The position numbers were made by a program, and so were the translations under genes. From contig JADKJI010000002.1 of assembly GCA_016721085.1 (NCBI GenBank), positions 62,001-126,000 on the forward strand: DNA of 64,000 nucleotides, in the 5' to 3' direction. Source of the DNA: Chitinophagaceae bacterium (GTDB lineage: Bacteria > Bacteroidota > Bacteroidia > Chitinophagales > Chitinophagaceae). Every line of letters starts with the position of its first letter. Position 1 is the first letter of the stretch. Positions 63,075 through 64,000 of this stretch are shown here, piece after piece. The notes below the pieces were generated by a model. That model was not told the DNA's origin. It made no database searches and saw only the letters and a program-made list of their open reading frames with translations.

Positions 63075-64000
63075 TTATTTTACTTTTTTGAATTCATAAG
63101 GAGTGTTCTCAACAAAATCGGCCACAGTCACAGTAACAGCAGCTACTTTGCCATTCTCTATCGCGAATGGGAATACTTTCACACCATATAAAGGATCGCT
63201 GAAAGTACAGAGGAAACGGTTAGCGCCTAATGGCTCAAGTGTTCCATAGCGGCCTTTATGATGTTCAAAGCGCATGATCAGTTTGCCATTCTCTAATTGG
63301 ATCGTCATTTTGCCATAGATATCGTGCACATAATTTCCTGCGAAACTTGTTAATGGTAATGATGGGGCGGGGTTCAGAGCAATAGTATCTCTCTTTTTCT
63401 TCTCCCAGTTAGCTTCGCTTTTTTCCTGGTTATTCGAAAAACCAAGATAAGCTTTGCTGTAGTTGCGATATTGGTTGCCCAAGTAGGCATCCATGATCTC
63501 CCATTTAAGGGCTTCGTAAAAAGAGTTGTGGTCGGTATTGGTCAGAACGATTATGCCTGTCTTTTCTTCCGGAATCAGTGTTACGCTCGTAACGAATCCA
63601 TTAACTCCACCAGTATGCGAAACTATCTTACGACCGCTATATTCTTCAAGGAACCATCCAAGGCCATATAATGCGAAGTGGCCTTTATTATATAATGTGC
63701 CACCATTACCAAGAATGGAATGAGGCAATCTTGTTTGGTTGATAGCGCTTGCAGGAATCACTTGTTTATCTTCATATTTACCATTGTTCAGTTGTGCCAT
63801 TACCCAATGGGTGAGGTCGCTGGCAGAAGAGCTGATACTTCCAGCTGGTGCTATATTATCGATATTACCATAAGCAATCTTTTTCAACTCGCCATTCTGA
63901 ACGGTGTGTGCCGATGCCCTGTTTGTAGCTGAAGTTATATCTACCGACAAAGCTCTGGTACGATTCATTCCTAGTGGAAGGAAGATGTTTTTTGTAATAT
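63075..64000 (-). CDS. Serine hydrolase, beta-lactamase fold (3' part only)
   Basis: The frame runs off the window at 64000; about 308 C-terminal residues are seen. The beginning (ITKNIFLPLGMNRT) follows the usual pattern of this fold, after the SxxK and Tyr-x-Asn motifs that must lie outside. Visible parts are IAPAGSISSSASDLTHW, YGLGWFLEEYSGRKIVSHTG with the third catalytic motif HTG, and an N-lipocalin-like C-terminal extension (ALNPAPSLPLTSFAGNYVHD). It is the fourth member of this family in the window. Confidence 0.85.
   Translation of the reverse strand, partial: ITKNIFLPLGMNRTRALSVDITSATNRASAHTVQNGELKKIAYGNIDNIAPAGSISSSASDLTHWVMAQLNNGKYEDKQVIPASAINQTRLPHSILGNGGTLYNKGHFALYGLGWFLEEYSGRKIVSHTGGVNGFVTSVTLIPEEKTGIIVLTNTDHNSFYEALKWEIMDAYLGNQYRNYSKAYLGFSNNQEKSEANWEKKKRDTIALNPAPSLPLTSFAGNYVHDIYGKMTIQLENGKLIMRFEHHKGRYGTLEPLGANRFLCTFSDPLYGVKVFPFAIENGKVAAVTVTVADFVENTPYEFKKVK

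Overview
This window is chromosomal DNA of a member of the Bacteroidota, most probably family Chitinophagaceae. The evidence is a type IX secretion C-terminal sorting domain, GLPGLI and IPExxxVDY family proteins, large outer-membrane barrels with a carboxypeptidase-like N-terminal domain, a PadR/PspC pair, a fused alpha/beta 2-oxoacid dehydrogenase E1, futalosine-pathway MqnC, Rho with a long low-complexity insert, and promoter-like TTG/TAnnTTTG elements. Genus cannot be decided from the sequence. No rRNA, tRNA, CRISPR array or prophage was seen.

Layout. 1-3.5 kb: the start of a DUF3089 lipoprotein gene (minus), then padR and a double-PspC membrane protein (plus). 3.5-8 kb: gcvT, an SRPBCC protein, comB and rho. 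8-10.4 kb: selenium tRNA modification, with mnmH interrupted by a palindromic repeat element and two frame changes, followed by an intact selD. 10.4-13.8 kb (minus): pterin dehydratase, an IPExxxVDY protein, an M28 peptidase with PDZ domain and a CBM9-like lipoprotein. 13.8-25 kb (plus): a SWIM/SNF2 helicase and two paralogous outer-membrane barrels around a small secreted protein. 25-32.7 kb: an unknown protein convergent with an SGNH hydrolase, a T9SS cargo protein, a GLPGLI protein and a two-component pair. 32.8-37.2 kb: a 1457-residue hybrid histidine kinase. 37.6-45.7 kb: mqnC, an aspartyl protease, two M16 peptidase subunits, a small membrane protein and the fused E1. 45.7-52 kb: a REP-associated tyrosine transposase (RAYT) bounded by its likely REP palindromes, an exported sugar-phosphate isomerase-like protein and three serine hydrolases, one of them a pseudogene. 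52-59.2 kb (minus): amidase, penicillin acylase, M28 peptidase with a 36-residue upstream ORF, and M19 dipeptidase, all apparently exported. 59.3-64 kb: GNAT acetyltransferase, a decayed AT-rich stretch, a frameshifted Crp/Fnr regulator, DUF2892 protein, WG-repeat protein, a conserved-type hypothetical and a serine hydrolase running off the end.

The most striking feature is the amount of palindromic repeat DNA between genes. At least four families can be separated by eye: (R1) REPIN-like elements built from GATGYCATCCTNCCCCC arms behind a short TTGTnTTTTACAA hairpin, five copies, two of them directly flanking the RAYT gene; (R2) perfect or near-perfect hairpins of the ACCGCAGAGRCGCGGAG type, five copies, all just downstream of genes; (R3) a roughly 160-bp element made of GGAAC/TTGAAC/TTAAAC words ending in a GGTGCGTG hairpin, two inverted copies flanking mqnC and the aspartyl protease; (R4/R5) AATTTGAAAATTTG and AAGTC-type palindromes, the latter inside mnmH and at the convergent end of the DUF2892 and WG-repeat genes.

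Functionally the window mixes housekeeping genes (rho, gcvT, mqnC, selD) with a large envelope and secreted-hydrolase repertoire suited to degrading peptides and acyl-amides. Several genes carry one-base frame changes (mnmH, one serine hydrolase, the Crp/Fnr gene, a small relic). Either this is real decay or the assembly has residual indels; the two cannot be separated from this sequence alone.
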